Shown: positions 7,337 through 14,880, counted from the stretch's first letter. The stretch is 21,077 nucleotides of DNA from Candidatus Woesearchaeota archaeon (GCA_013330825.1 DUHN01000006.1:3919-24995), one strand, 5' to 3'. The notes: a model not told the origin generated them from the letters alone. A program made the numbers and translations.

Positions 7337-8032
7337 CTATCTCTTCCTGCCTTTCCTGGGCTCCTCTTCGGCGTGGGACTCCACTTTGACGGGCTTGCCC
7401 ATGGTGAGCTTGACGGACACGTCCCTGATGCTGTTCTCCGCGCTGGGGATGGCGTTGAGGATGCTCTTGTAGACGGTCTCGATGTTGTCGATGAGCTCCT
7501 CGTCGCTCATGGCCTCCGTTCCCGCGGCGAACTTGATGGACGGGGCGCTCTTGGTCTGGACCCTGATGAGCTTCTGGAGGCGGTCGTAGAGGATCTTGAG
7601 GTTCGCGTTGGGGGGGACGACGCAGCCCGCCTTCGGGTTCGGCATCTTGCCCCTGGGGCCGAAGACGCGTCCGAAGACCGTCGCGATCTGCGGCATGATG
7701 GTCGCCTGGGCGATGAAGTAGTCGTACTGGTTCGTCAGCTTCCTGATGGCCTTCTTGTTGTCCTTGTAGGCGCGGACCATCTCCTCCGCCGTGACCACGC
7801 CGTCGCAGACCTGCTTCGCCTGGTCGGTTAATTCTGGGCCGACGATGGCGCACACCTTCGTCTTCTTGCCGCGGGTGTAGTGCAGGGAGATGAACTGGTC
7901 GACGTTGTTCTGCTGCTTCTTCATGTCGAGGTTGTGCAGGTTGATGATGACGTCTACTGACTGTACGAAATTGCGCTTCTCAGAAGAAGATTTCAGCTTC
8001 TTTACTGCCGCTATGAGGTCTTTCCTTTCCAT
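7337..8032 (-). CDS. rpl1: Large ribosomal subunit protein L1
   Basis: L1 binds the mobile L1 stalk of 23S rRNA and helps tRNA leave the E site; in archaea it commonly represses its own operon. The 231 residues show NPKAGCVVPPNANL (the L1 signature region) and VFGRVFGPRGKMPNPKAG, plus the C-terminal GTEAMSDEELIDNIETVYKS segment. Length is normal (about 215-235). The ATG at 8032 is preceded by an AGGAGGGG ribosome binding site. The operon here begins with L1; L11, often just upstream in other archaea, is not in the window. Confidence 0.95.
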   Translation of the reverse strand: MERKDLIAAVKKLKSSSEKRNFVQSVDVIINLHNLDMKKQQNNVDQFISLHYTRGKKTKVCAIVGPELTDQAKQVCDGVVTAEEMVRAYKDNKKAIRKLTNQYDYFIAQATIMPQIATVFGRVFGPRGKMPNPKAGCVVPPNANLKILYDRLQKLIRVQTKSAPSIKFAAGTEAMSDEELIDNIETVYKSILNAIPSAENSIRDVSVKLTMGKPVKVESHAEEEPRKGRKR

Positions 8033-8044
8033 TATCAGCCCCTC

Positions 8045-8060
8045 CTACCATGAGAGGTAG
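8045..8060 (-). promoter_or_regulatory. Small hairpin in the rpl1 mRNA leader
   Basis: In the leader, CTACC (8056-8060 read on the minus strand) can pair with GGTAG (8045-8049) across a six-base loop, right before the AGGAGGGG ribosome binding site. Archaeal L1 is known to control its own mRNA through structured sites. This hairpin is short, and resemblance to the L1 site on rRNA could not be shown. Confidence 0.25.
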
Positions 8061-8093
8061 TATGACGGGAATGGGGATGGGAACTCTGGAGCG

Positions 8094-8101
8094 TTTATAA
8101 A
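8094..8101 (-). promoter_or_regulatory. TATA box of the rpl1 operon
   Basis: The perfect palindrome TTTATAAA lies about 65 bases before the rpl1 start. Transcription would begin near 8071 and give a leader of about 40 bases containing the ribosome binding site. Confidence 0.6.
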
Positions 8102-8114
8102 GGTAACGATTTAG

Positions 8115-8134
8115 GGTTCTGTTGCATAATCGGG
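8115..8134 (+). repeat. IS6-family-like terminal inverted repeat remnant
   Basis: GGTTCTGTTGCATAATCGGG begins with GGTTCTGTTGCA, the hallmark outer end of IS6/IS240/IS257-type elements. Its orientation points rightward, toward the transposase remnant at 8522-8764, as expected for the end next to the transposase stop. No matching opposite end is seen before dxs. The ~390 bases between this repeat and the transposase stop are longer than usual, so later insertion or rearrangement must be assumed. Confidence 0.45.
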
Positions 8135-8186
8135 AGTTTCTATAAGCGTGTTGCGATTAGGGAGTTTTCACGCTTTATAAACTCCC
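8132..8186. repeat. Imperfect inverted repeat with TATA-like arms
   Basis: GGGAGTTTCTATAAGCGTG (8132-8150) is almost the reverse complement of CACGCTTTATAAACTCCC (8169-8186), with an 18-base spacer. Each arm contains a TATA-like core, and the right arm has a perfect TTTATAAA. It may be a double promoter, a regulator site or part of the mobile-element end. Confidence 0.5.
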
Positions 8187-8203
8187 TTCTACTCAAAGAA
8201 GGG
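8184..8203. terminator. Seven-base-pair hairpin
   Basis: CCCTTCT (8184-8190) and AGAAGGG (8197-8203) form a perfect stem with a six-base loop. It overlaps the right arm of the larger inverted repeat, so the two structures exclude each other. It could stop or process a transcript, but no poly-T run follows. Confidence 0.3.
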
Positions 8204-8355
8204 AATAAAGAAAATTCATGGCTTCTGCTGTCTAAAACAGGATAGCGGAAACTCTTAAATGCGTTGAAAAACGCTCCTTCCCACCCTAAAACGATGGGGA
8301 GCGAGGCAGGCTCTTTCACACAGGCAGGGGGTTTAACCGCTCCCTGCCTTTCTTC
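8204..8355 (+). ncRNA. Candidate structured non-coding RNA
   Basis: No credible gene lies here, but pairing is dense. GCGTT/AACGC closes a GAAA tetraloop at 8261-8274. CGCTCC (8272-8277) pairs with GGAGCG (8298-8303). That same GGGAGCG can instead pair with CGCTCCC (8338-8344). AGGCAGGG (8322-8329) pairs with CCCTGCCT (8342-8349), which is followed by the T-rich TTTCTTCT. The TTTATAAA at 8174-8181 would start a plus-strand transcript near 8205. The mutually exclusive stems and a terminator-like end suggest an RNA gene or a switch ahead of the small ORF. Strand and ends are guesses, and I recognise no known RNA family. Confidence 0.35.
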
Positions 8356-8372
8356 TCGAAAATAGGTAAAGA

Positions 8373-8380
8373 TTTAAATA
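8373..8380 (+). promoter_or_regulatory. TATA box of the 36-residue ORF
   Basis: TTTAAATA is centred about 38 bases before the ATG at 8415. It would start transcription near 8403, just in front of or within the purine-rich ribosome binding site at 8402-8409. Confidence 0.45.
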
Positions 8381-8414
8381 AAAAGGAAGGCATAATCATT
8401 TGGAGAGTGGTATT

Positions 8415-8525
8415 ATGTCAAACAAACGTTTAGATGGAATCCAAGCATCTATCACAAAAAGCAGAAAGAAAATAGAAGCGGAATTAAAAAAAATAAAAAA
8501 ACAAGTCTCAAAGATGAAGGATTAA
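8415..8525 (+). CDS. Small lysine-rich protein, 36 residues
   Basis: The frame starts MSNKRLDGIQASITKSRKKI and ends KKQVSKMKD. It is very basic (about a third Lys/Arg) and one amphipathic, possibly coiled-coil helix. It is AT-rich unlike its neighbours. Support comes from GGAG at 8402-8405 about nine bases before the ATG and from a TATA box at 8373. It overlaps the stop of the transposase remnant by four bases (TTAA) in convergent orientation. It could be a nucleic-acid-binding or antitoxin-like peptide, a passenger of the mobile element, or a chance ORF. Confidence 0.4.
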   Translation: MSNKRLDGIQASITKSRKKIEAELKKIKKQVSKMKD

Positions 8526-8764
8526 CCAAAACTCTTCTCCAAGAGTGTTTTCCACCTATTCCTTCCACCTACACCAATCCCCGCCATCTCTGCGGGCGTC
8601 TTTCCCATCGTCGAATGTATCTGAATGAAATTGTAGTAATTCTGAAAGGCATTGGTCATGGCTTCTGCGCTCTCCTTGCTGTCCATCCCTCGCATAGTCT
8701 TTATCCTGTCTCGGCTTGTCCCAATACGGGCTTTTGCATTTCTGGCACTCTCAGCGATACACAT
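8522..8764 (-). pseudogene. 3' remnant of an IS6-like DDE transposase
   Basis: About 65-80 C-terminal residues of a DDE transposase survive. TSRDRIKTMRG and NYYNFIQIHSTMGKTPAEMAG match the catalytic-domain end (usual form Tyr-Tyr-Asn-Phe-Ile-Arg-Pro-His, then Gly-Lys-Thr-Pro-Ala-Glu). The catalytic Glu region and everything before it are lost; a full protein would be over 200 residues. The remnant runs into the dxs promoter region. It fits, as a decayed element, with the IS6-type end motif at 8115. Confidence 0.8.
8528..8550 (-). repeat. Small inverted repeat at the transposase remnant stop
   Basis: CTCTT (8532-8536) pairs with AAGAG (8541-8545) across CTCC. The stem is extended by an A-rich left and a T-rich right flank with one bulge. 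It overlaps the last codons of the remnant and lies just after the 36-residue ORF, so on the plus strand it would resemble an intrinsic terminator. Confidence 0.3.
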
Positions 8765-8811
8765 TTATACGCACGAATACACACCCCAAACACCCACACA
8801 AACCATAAAAC

Positions 8812-8819
8812 TTTATAAA
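8812..8819 (+). promoter_or_regulatory. TATA box of the dxs-led MEP operon
   Basis: TTTATAAA is centred about 37 bases before ATG 8853, putting the transcript start near 8841. The short leader would then hold the G-run at 8842-8847 that serves as ribosome binding site. The promoter sits at the broken end of the transposase remnant. Confidence 0.6.
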
Positions 8820-8852
8820 TCATCCCTGCATTTCACGATGCGGGGGGTTGTG

Positions 8853-10781
8853 ATGGAATCAAAGGCAGTTTCTACCCATAGTGGCCGTACCATGCTCGAC
8901 AGAATCGGCTCCCCACAGGACCTCAAGCTCCTGAGAAGAGACCGGCTCCCCCTGCTCGCGAAGGAGATCCGGCAGCGCATCCTGGAAGTGGTCTCGAAGA
9001 ACGGCGGCCACCTTGGCGGGCCGTTGGGAGCGGTGGAGCTGGCGATCGCGCTCCACTACATTTATGACACCCCCAAGGACAAGATCGTGTGGGACACCGG
9101 CCACCAGAGCTATCCGCACAAGCTGCTCACCGGCCGAAACAAGAATTTCGACACCCTGCGGCAGTTCAGGGGCGTGTGCGGCTTCTGCAACATCGAGGAA
9201 TCAGAGTACGACGTCTTCGGAGCGGGGCACGCGTCCACCGCGATCTCCGCCGCCCTAGGCATAGCGAAAGCAAGAGACCTCAGGAAGGAAAATCACAAGG
9301 TCGTCGCGGTCGTGGGGGACGGCGCCCTGACCGCTGGGCTCGCCTACGAGGGGCTCAACAACGCCGGCGTGCTGAACTCGGACATCCTCATCATCCTCAA
9401 TGACAACCGCATGAGCATCTCGCCCAACGTCGGCGCCCTCTCCAGGTACCTGCACAAGATCGTGGCCATGCCGAGCTATTCCCGGATCAGGAAGACCACG
9501 GCGCAGCTCCTCAAGGCCATCCCCGGCGTCAAGGACGAGGAAGTCCGGAGAGTGGGGGACATGGAAAGCAGGTTCAGGAACATCGGGACCCCGGGGGCGC
9601 TGTTCGAGGAGCTTGGCCTGAGGTATTTCGGCCCCATCGACGGCCACAGCACGGACGAGCTCATCAACACGCTCCACAACCTCAGGGACATGAAAGGGCC
9701 CGTGCTGCTGCACATCCTGACGGAGAAGGGCAAGGGCTACCCGTTCGCGGACACCGACATCGAGAAGCTGCATGGCATGTCGCCCTTCGACGTCAGCAAT
9801 GGGAAGAAGCATCCCACCTCCGGAGCGATCACCTACACCGCGGCGTTCTCGGACGCTCTCCTCACCATCGCGAAGCAGAATCCCAAAGTCATAGCCATCA
9901 CCGCGGCCATGAAATCAGGGACCGGGCTGGACAAGTTCGAGAAGCTGTTTCCTGACAGATTCTTCGACGTGGGCATCGCGGAGCAGCACGCCGCGACGTT
10001 CGCCGCGGGCCTCGCCATCTCCGGCATGCGGCCGGTGTGCGCCATCTACTCGACATTCCTCCAACGGTCGTTCGACCAGATCATCCACGACATCGCGATC
10101 CAGAACCTGCCGGTGGTGTTCGCTCTCGACCGCGCTGGTCTGGTGGGAGATGACGGGCCGACCCACAACGGGCCGTTCGACATCGCCTACCTGAGGATGA
10201 TCCCCAACATGACCGTCATGGTGCCCAGGGACGAGAACGAGCTGAGGCACATGCTCTATACAGCGACATCCATCAACGGCCCGTCCTCGCTGAGGTATCC
10301 GCGCGGCTCCGGCACCGGAGCCAGGATGGATGATGCCCTGGTCAGGCTGCCCATCGGCAAGGGAGAGCTCCTGAGGAAAGGCAAGGACATCCTCATCATC
10401 GGCGTCGGCCCCATCCTCACCGATGCGCTCGAAGCCATGAAGGAAGCGAAGGCGGATGCCACGATCATCAACGCCCGGTTCGTGAAGCCATTGGACGAGC
10501 AGCTCATCCTCGCTGAAGCGGCGAAGCACGGGCACCTCATCACCGTCGAGGAAGGCCAGGCGGCAGGGGGATTCGGCTCGGCTGTCGCCGAGCTGCTGGC
10601 GAAGCACGACGTCAGGATCCCGCTCACCATCATCGGCATCCCGGATACCTTTGTCGAGCACGGCAAGCCGGCCATCCAGAAGCAGCTCGCGGGCATCGAC
10701 AGGGAGTCCATCAGGAAGGCCATCTCCCATGCGCTCAAGCCAAACAACATCCCTAACCATCATTCCCACCATAAACGATAG
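8853..10781 (+). CDS. dxs: 1-Deoxy-D-xylulose-5-phosphate synthase
   Basis: This TPP-dependent enzyme condenses pyruvate with glyceraldehyde 3-phosphate, the first step of the MEP pathway. The 642 residues are full length. They show GGHLGG at 51-56, DTGHQSYPHKLLTGR at 81-95, the TPP/Mg motif GDGALTAGLAYEGLNNAG (155-172) with Asn183, and the pyrimidine-domain FDVGIAEQHA with catalytic Glu377. The substrate loop DRAGLVGDDGPTHNG lies at 426-440. A transketolase C-terminal domain and a short His-rich tail follow. ATG 8853 has a GGGG ribosome binding site; ATG 8838 and GTG 8850 are possible alternatives. It heads dxs-ispG-nuclease-ispC-ispDF. Confidence 0.96.
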   Translation: MESKAVSTHSGRTMLDRIGSPQDLKLLRRDRLPLLAKEIRQRILEVVSKNGGHLGGPLGAVELAIALHYIYDTPKDKIVWDTGHQSYPHKLLTGRNKNFDTLRQFRGVCGFCNIEESEYDVFGAGHASTAISAALGIAKARDLRKENHKVVAVVGDGALTAGLAYEGLNNAGVLNSDILIILNDNRMSISPNVGALSRYLHKIVAMPSYSRIRKTTAQLLKAIPGVKDEEVRRVGDMESRFRNIGTPGALFEELGLRYFGPIDGHSTDELINTLHNLRDMKGPVLLHILTEKGKGYPFADTDIEKLHGMSPFDVSNGKKHPTSGAITYTAAFSDALLTIAKQNPKVIAITAAMKSGTGLDKFEKLFPDRFFDVGIAEQHAATFAAGLAISGMRPVCAIYSTFLQRSFDQIIHDIAIQNLPVVFALDRAGLVGDDGPTHNGPFDIAYLRMIPNMTVMVPRDENELRHMLYTATSINGPSSLRYPRGSGTGARMDDALVRLPIGKGELLRKGKDILIIGVGPILTDALEAMKEAKADATIINARFVKPLDEQLILAEAAKHGHLITVEEGQAAGGFGSAVAELLAKHDVRIPLTIIGIPDTFVEHGKPAIQKQLAGIDRESIRKAISHALKPNNIPNHHSHHKR

Positions 10782-10790
10782 AGGAAACAG

Positions 10791-11894
10791 ATGATTCCCC
10801 TGAACACCGAGCAAGAAAAACAGGCAGGCATCATGAGGCCCAGAAGGAAATCCCGGAAAGTGAAGATAGGCAAGCTCTTCATCGGCGGGGATGCGCCCAT
10901 CAGCATCCAGTCCATGACTACGACAGAGACCACGGATGCCCAGGCCACCATCGAGCAGATCAACGGGCTGGAAGAGATCGGATGCGACATCGTGCGCGTG
11001 TCCGCCAACACGATGGACGCGGCCAAGGCCCTCAAGGAGATCAAAGCCAACATAGGCATACCCTTGGTGGCTGACATCCACTTTGACTATCGCATTGCGC
11101 TGGAAGCGGCCAAATATGCCGACAAATTGCGGATCAATCCCGGCAACATCGGGGGGCAGCAGCAGGTCAAGGCGGTGGTGCAGGCGGCGAAGGAATACAG
11201 CCTTCCGATGAGGATCGGCGTCAATCTCGGCTCTCTGGAAAGGGACCTGTTCATGAAATACGGATATTCTCCCCAGGCCATGGTGGAGAGCGCTTTCCGC
11301 CATATTAAGATGCTCGAAGCCGAGGATTTTTTGGATATCATCGTCTCGCTGAAAGCGTCAGATGTTCCCAGGATGGTCGAGGCATACCGGCTGTTCGCCG
11401 CGCAGAGCGAGTATCCCATCCACCTGGGGGTCACCGAGGCCGGATCGAAAGTGCCCGGCGCGATCAAGTCATCGATGGGCATGGGCATGCTGCTTTCCGA
11501 AGGGATAGGCGACACCATACGGGTCTCGCTGTCAGACGATCCCAGGGAGGAAGCCAAGGTCGGCAAGCTGATCCTGCGCTCCCTCGGGCTGCGGAAGCAG
11601 GGCGTCGAGGTCACGAGCTGCCCGACGTGCGCGCGGACGGAAGTCGATGTCATCAAGCTCGTCGAGGAACTCGAAAACAGGACAGAAGGCGTCCGCGAGC
11701 CCATCCACGTCGCCATCATGGGCTGCGCGGTCAACGGGCCCGGGGAATCGGGGAAAGCGGACATCGGCATCGTGGGAGCGCCGGGAAACCACCTGCTCTA
11801 CAAGAACGGGAAGATCACGCGCCGCATAGAGGACAAGGATGTCATGCCCACGCTGCTGAAGGAGATCGACGAGCTGGCGGCGCAGAGGAGATGA
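10791..11894 (+). CDS. ispG: 4-Hydroxy-3-methylbut-2-enyl diphosphate synthase (bacterial-type)
   Basis: IspG is a 4Fe-4S enzyme that reductively opens methylerythritol cyclodiphosphate to HMBPP. The 367 residues give the two-domain bacterial form with no plant-type insert. The TIM-barrel part includes VADIHFDYRIALEAAKYADK (93-112) and RINPGNIGG. The cluster ligands are Cys277 and Cys280 (SCPTCAR), Cys312 (MGCAVNGPGES) and Glu319. GAGG six bases before ATG 10791 supports this start, nine bases after dxs; ATG 10833 is a weaker alternative. It needs an electron donor such as ferredoxin or flavodoxin, which is not encoded in the window. Confidence 0.96.
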   Translation: MIPLNTEQEKQAGIMRPRRKSRKVKIGKLFIGGDAPISIQSMTTTETTDAQATIEQINGLEEIGCDIVRVSANTMDAAKALKEIKANIGIPLVADIHFDYRIALEAAKYADKLRINPGNIGGQQQVKAVVQAAKEYSLPMRIGVNLGSLERDLFMKYGYSPQAMVESAFRHIKMLEAEDFLDIIVSLKASDVPRMVEAYRLFAAQSEYPIHLGVTEAGSKVPGAIKSSMGMGMLLSEGIGDTIRVSLSDDPREEAKVGKLILRSLGLRKQGVEVTSCPTCARTEVDVIKLVEELENRTEGVREPIHVAIMGCAVNGPGESGKADIGIVGAPGNHLLYKNGKITRRIEDKDVMPTLLKEIDELAAQRR

Positions 11895-12563
11895 ATGCCC
11901 TACACCTTCTCCCCCTCAAGCCTGTCGCTGCTCAAGGACTGCCCGCGCTGCTTCTGGCTGCACTTCACCAAGGGCATCAAGCGTCCTGATTCCATCTTCC
12001 CCTCCCTGCCGTCCGGCATGGACCGCGTGCTGAAGGAGCATTTCGACCGCTTCATGGAAAAGGGTGAGCTACCGCCGGAACTCGCCGAATGCAACGGCGA
12101 GTGCAGGCTTTTCAATGACAAGAGCCTGCTTGCGGTCTGGCGGAGCAATTTCAATGGCATACGCTGGAAGGATGAGCGCGGCAACCTGTTCCGGGGAGCG
12201 GTGGACAACATCCTCGTGAAAGGAAAAAAACTCGTCGTGCTGGACTACAAGACGCGCGGCTATCCGCTCAAGGAGGACACTCCTGCCCATTACCAGGACC
12301 AGATGGACATCTACAATCTCCTCTTCAGGAAGAACGGCCACGAGACGGAAGACTACGCCTACCTGCTCTTCTACCACCCGAACACCGTGCACGGGAACGG
12401 GGACGTGGATTTTCATTCAGATTTGGTAAAAGTCCCCATTGACGCCTCCAACGCTGAAAGAATATTCAGGAAAGCGCTTGAGGTGCTGGAAAAAGAGATT
12501 CCGCAGCCGGCGGAAGAATGCGGCTTCTGCAGGTGGGCGCGGGATGCGGGAGGACAATCATGA
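11895..12563 (+). CDS. PD-(D/E)XK nuclease-like protein (RecB/Cas4-like)
   Basis: The 222 residues match the RecB-type nuclease fold. They have an N-terminal FSPSSLSLLKDCPRCFWLHF, the metal site Asp104 (GAVDNI) plus Asp117 and Lys119 (VVLDYKTRG), and a Gln136-x3-Tyr140 motif. Cys16 and Cys19 together with Cys209 and Cys212 (CGFC) could hold an iron-sulfur cluster or zinc as in Cas4/AddB-type nucleases, though with 2+2 spacing rather than 1+3. The ATG follows the ispG stop directly, and its own stop overlaps the ispC start, so it is translated within the MEP operon. No CRISPR array or cas gene is nearby. The substrate is unknown. Confidence 0.8.
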   Translation: MPYTFSPSSLSLLKDCPRCFWLHFTKGIKRPDSIFPSLPSGMDRVLKEHFDRFMEKGELPPELAECNGECRLFNDKSLLAVWRSNFNGIRWKDERGNLFRGAVDNILVKGKKLVVLDYKTRGYPLKEDTPAHYQDQMDIYNLLFRKNGHETEDYAYLLFYHPNTVHGNGDVDFHSDLVKVPIDASNAERIFRKALEVLEKEIPQPAEECGFCRWARDAGGQS

Positions 12564-13720
12564 AGATCCTCTCCCTTCTCGGCTCCACGGGCAGCATCGG
12601 CACCCAGACCATCGAGATAGTGAGAAGATACCCTTCTGAATTCAGGGTGGCCGGGCTGACCACCAACGCCAAGATCGACGTCCTCCAGCATCAAATCGAG
12701 CTCCTGAAGCCGGAGGCCGTCGCCGTCATGGACGAGGCCAAGGCGGAGGAATTGGAGAGGAAGGCCACCGTCGCCGTCTACAAAGGAATGGAGGGCATCA
12801 GGAAGATCGCGCGGCTGGAGCAGGCGGACACGGTGGTGAATGCGCTCGTCGGCTCCATAGGGATCGAGCCCACGTACGATGCCGTGATGCACGGGAAGAA
12901 CATCGCGCTCGCAAACAAGGAGACTCTCGTGGCCGCGGGCAGCGTGATCGTGGAGGCCATAGGAAAAAAAGGAATCTCGTTCATGCCCATCGATTCCGAG
13001 CATTCTGCCATCTTCCAATGCCTGAAGGGGGAACGCATGAAAGAGCTGAAGAGCATCACCATCACCTGCTCCGGGGGGCCGTTCCGGGAACTTTCCCCAC
13101 GGGAGATGGCCGGCGTGACCATCACGGATGCGCTGAAGCACCCGACATGGAAGATGGGCGCGAAGATCACCGTCGACTCGAGCACGTGGATGAACAAAGG
13201 CTTCGAAGTCATCGAGGCCCACTGGCTGTTCGGCATTCCCTATGAGCGCATCAACGTCGTGGTGCATCCGCAGAGCATCGTGCATTCCCTCGTTGAATTT
13301 TCCGACAGCTCGGTCATCGCGCAGCTCGGGTGGCCGGACATGACCATCCCCATCCAGTACGCGCTGACCCATCCGCAGCGGCTGCCCACCTCCGCGCGCC
13401 CGCTTGACATGGCGGAGGCCCAGAAGCTGGAATTCCTTGCCCCGGACACGGAACGGTTCCCCTGCCTGGCGTACGCGTACGGCGCAGGCAAGGCCGGGGG
13501 GATCGTGCCCGCGGCCATGAATGCCGCCAACGAGGTCGCGGTGCAGGCCTTCATCAAGGGGGAGATCGGCTACCTCGACATCCCGGAGATCATCAGGAGG
13601 ATGATGGACGCCGCGCCGACGCACTCGCATCCTTCGCTGCAGACCATCCTCGACATCGACAAAGGCACCAAGGAGAAGGCCCAGCTGCTCGTGGAGAACG
13701 ACTTCAGGAGGCAGGCATGA
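12560..13720 (+). CDS. ispC: 1-Deoxy-D-xylulose-5-phosphate reductoisomerase
   Basis: IspC (Dxr) rearranges and reduces deoxyxylulose phosphate to methylerythritol 4-phosphate with NADPH. The 386 residues contain the NADPH loop LGSTGSIG (7-14) and the metal ligands Asp145 and Glu147 (MPIDSEHSAIFQ) and Glu216 (NKGFEVIEAHWLF). Substrate residues include SGG at 171-173, His193 in ALKHPTW and His236 in VVHPQS. The flexible-loop region with LGWPDM and the helical C-terminal domain are also present. ATG 12560 overlaps the nuclease stop (ATGA); the in-frame ATG at 12518 would only add nuclease-overlapping sequence. The stop overlaps ispDF in the same way. Confidence 0.96.
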   Translation: MKILSLLGSTGSIGTQTIEIVRRYPSEFRVAGLTTNAKIDVLQHQIELLKPEAVAVMDEAKAEELERKATVAVYKGMEGIRKIARLEQADTVVNALVGSIGIEPTYDAVMHGKNIALANKETLVAAGSVIVEAIGKKGISFMPIDSEHSAIFQCLKGERMKELKSITITCSGGPFRELSPREMAGVTITDALKHPTWKMGAKITVDSSTWMNKGFEVIEAHWLFGIPYERINVVVHPQSIVHSLVEFSDSSVIAQLGWPDMTIPIQYALTHPQRLPTSARPLDMAEAQKLEFLAPDTERFPCLAYAYGAGKAGGIVPAAMNAANEVAVQAFIKGEIGYLDIPEIIRRMMDAAPTHSHPSLQTILDIDKGTKEKAQLLVENDFRRQA

Positions 13721-14880
13721 ACCACGCCATCATCGTCGCTGCCGGGCGCTCGGCGCGGATGCAGGGGACGGACAAGATCGTCGCGGACCTCGGCGGGAAG
13801 CCGCTGCTGGCGTGGGCGCTTGAGGCATTCGAGCAGTGCGCCGATATCGACACCGTCACTATCGTCTCCAGAAAAGAGCTCTTCAACGGCATCAAGGCGC
13901 TGGCCGGAAAATACGCCATTACAAAAATAAAAAAAATCATCGAAGGCGGCAAGGAAAGGCAGGACTCAGTGCTCAACGGCGCGGAATCGCTGGGGAACTG
14001 CGATGGGGAAGACATCATCATAATCCACAACGGCTCGAATCCCTTTGTTTCCGCCGGGGAGATCAGCGCGTGTATCTCTGCCGCCAGGGAGCATGGCGCC
14101 GCCGCCTGCGCGTTTCCGCTGAAGGACACCATCAAGAAGGTGAAGGGCGGCTTTGCGGAGCAGACGCTCGACAGGAAAGACGTCTGGCAGATGCAGACGC
14201 CGCAGTGCGCCCGCTACGGCATCCTCAAGGAAGCCTTTTCCCATGCGCTCAAAAACAACGCCCACCATACTGATGATGCCGCCATGGTGGAAGCGCTGGG
14301 GAAGAAAGTGAAGATCGTGCCATGCTCCGCAAGGAATTTCAAGGTCACCACCCCCGAAGACCTGGAGATGGCGACACGCATGATTTCAGGAGCGGGCAAT
14401 GCGCGTGCCCCGAGAGTCGGCCTGGGGCAGGACAGCCACCGCTTCTCCGCAGGAAAAAAAGCGCTCGTGCTTGGCGGTTGCACTATCCCACATGAGCAGG
14501 GGCTGGAAGGCAACTCGGACGCTGACGTCATCCTGCACGCATTGTTCAACGCCATCAGCTCGGCCCTGGGGGGACGATCATTGAGCATCATCTCTGACGG
14601 GATGTGCAAGAAGGGAATCACGGACAGCAGGGAGTACCTGAAGGCCATCCTGGAGGACATGGGGGACGGCAAATGGGCCATCGGCAATGTGAGCGTTTCC
14701 ATCGAGGCGAAAAAGCCGAAGCTGGAGCCGCACCACGACGCCATCAAGAAATCCCTTTGCGCCCTGTTGGGCATCGGCCCTTCCTCGATTGGCCTGACGT
14801 TCACCTCCGGAGAAGGATTGACGGGATTCGGCCGCGGGGAGGGGATGCAGTGCTTCTGCGCCGTCACGCTCGTCAGATAA
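13717..14880 (+). CDS. ispDF: Bifunctional IspD-IspF fusion
   Basis: One 387-residue chain joins MEP cytidylyltransferase (about 1-224) and methylerythritol cyclodiphosphate synthase (about 232-387). The IspD part keeps Arg14 and Lys20 (AAGRSARMQGTDK), GGKERQDSV, WQMQTPQ and Lys209, but the usual HDAARP motif is HNGSNP (104-109). The IspF part keeps the metal residues Asp239, His241 (GQDSHRF) and His274, plus GRGEG. It has NSDAD where HSDxD is usual, and it lacks the normal GDIG-x-FPD motif, reading LGGRSLSIISDG. IspE, the enzyme between these two steps, is encoded separately downstream. A TTTTT at 14882-14886 after the stop may end the transcript. Confidence 0.92.
   Translation: MNHAIIVAAGRSARMQGTDKIVADLGGKPLLAWALEAFEQCADIDTVTIVSRKELFNGIKALAGKYAITKIKKIIEGGKERQDSVLNGAESLGNCDGEDIIIIHNGSNPFVSAGEISACISAAREHGAAACAFPLKDTIKKVKGGFAEQTLDRKDVWQMQTPQCARYGILKEAFSHALKNNAHHTDDAAMVEALGKKVKIVPCSARNFKVTTPEDLEMATRMISGAGNARAPRVGLGQDSHRFSAGKKALVLGGCTIPHEQGLEGNSDADVILHALFNAISSALGGRSLSIISDGMCKKGITDSREYLKAILEDMGDGKWAIGNVSVSIEAKKPKLEPHHDAIKKSLCALLGIGPSSIGLTFTSGEGLTGFGRGEGMQCFCAVTLVR

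Noticed and set aside
8652..8852. Longer N terminus for dxs starting at 8652
   Set aside because: It would run through the transposase remnant and the TATA box. The encoded residues are low-complexity and do not match Dxs.
9915..11303. 462-codon minus-strand frame opposite dxs and ispG
   Set aside because: It is an antisense shadow of two certain genes in GC-rich sequence; the translation is His/Arg/Asp-rich with no recognisable motif.
11895..12563. Reading the nuclease-like gene as a CRISPR Cas4
   Set aside because: No repeat array or other cas gene is visible, and the cysteine layout is 2+2, not the Cas4 1+3 pattern.
12413..13630. 405-codon minus-strand frame opposite ispC
   Set aside because: It is antisense to a complete ispC with catalytic residues and shows only the composition expected of a shadow frame.
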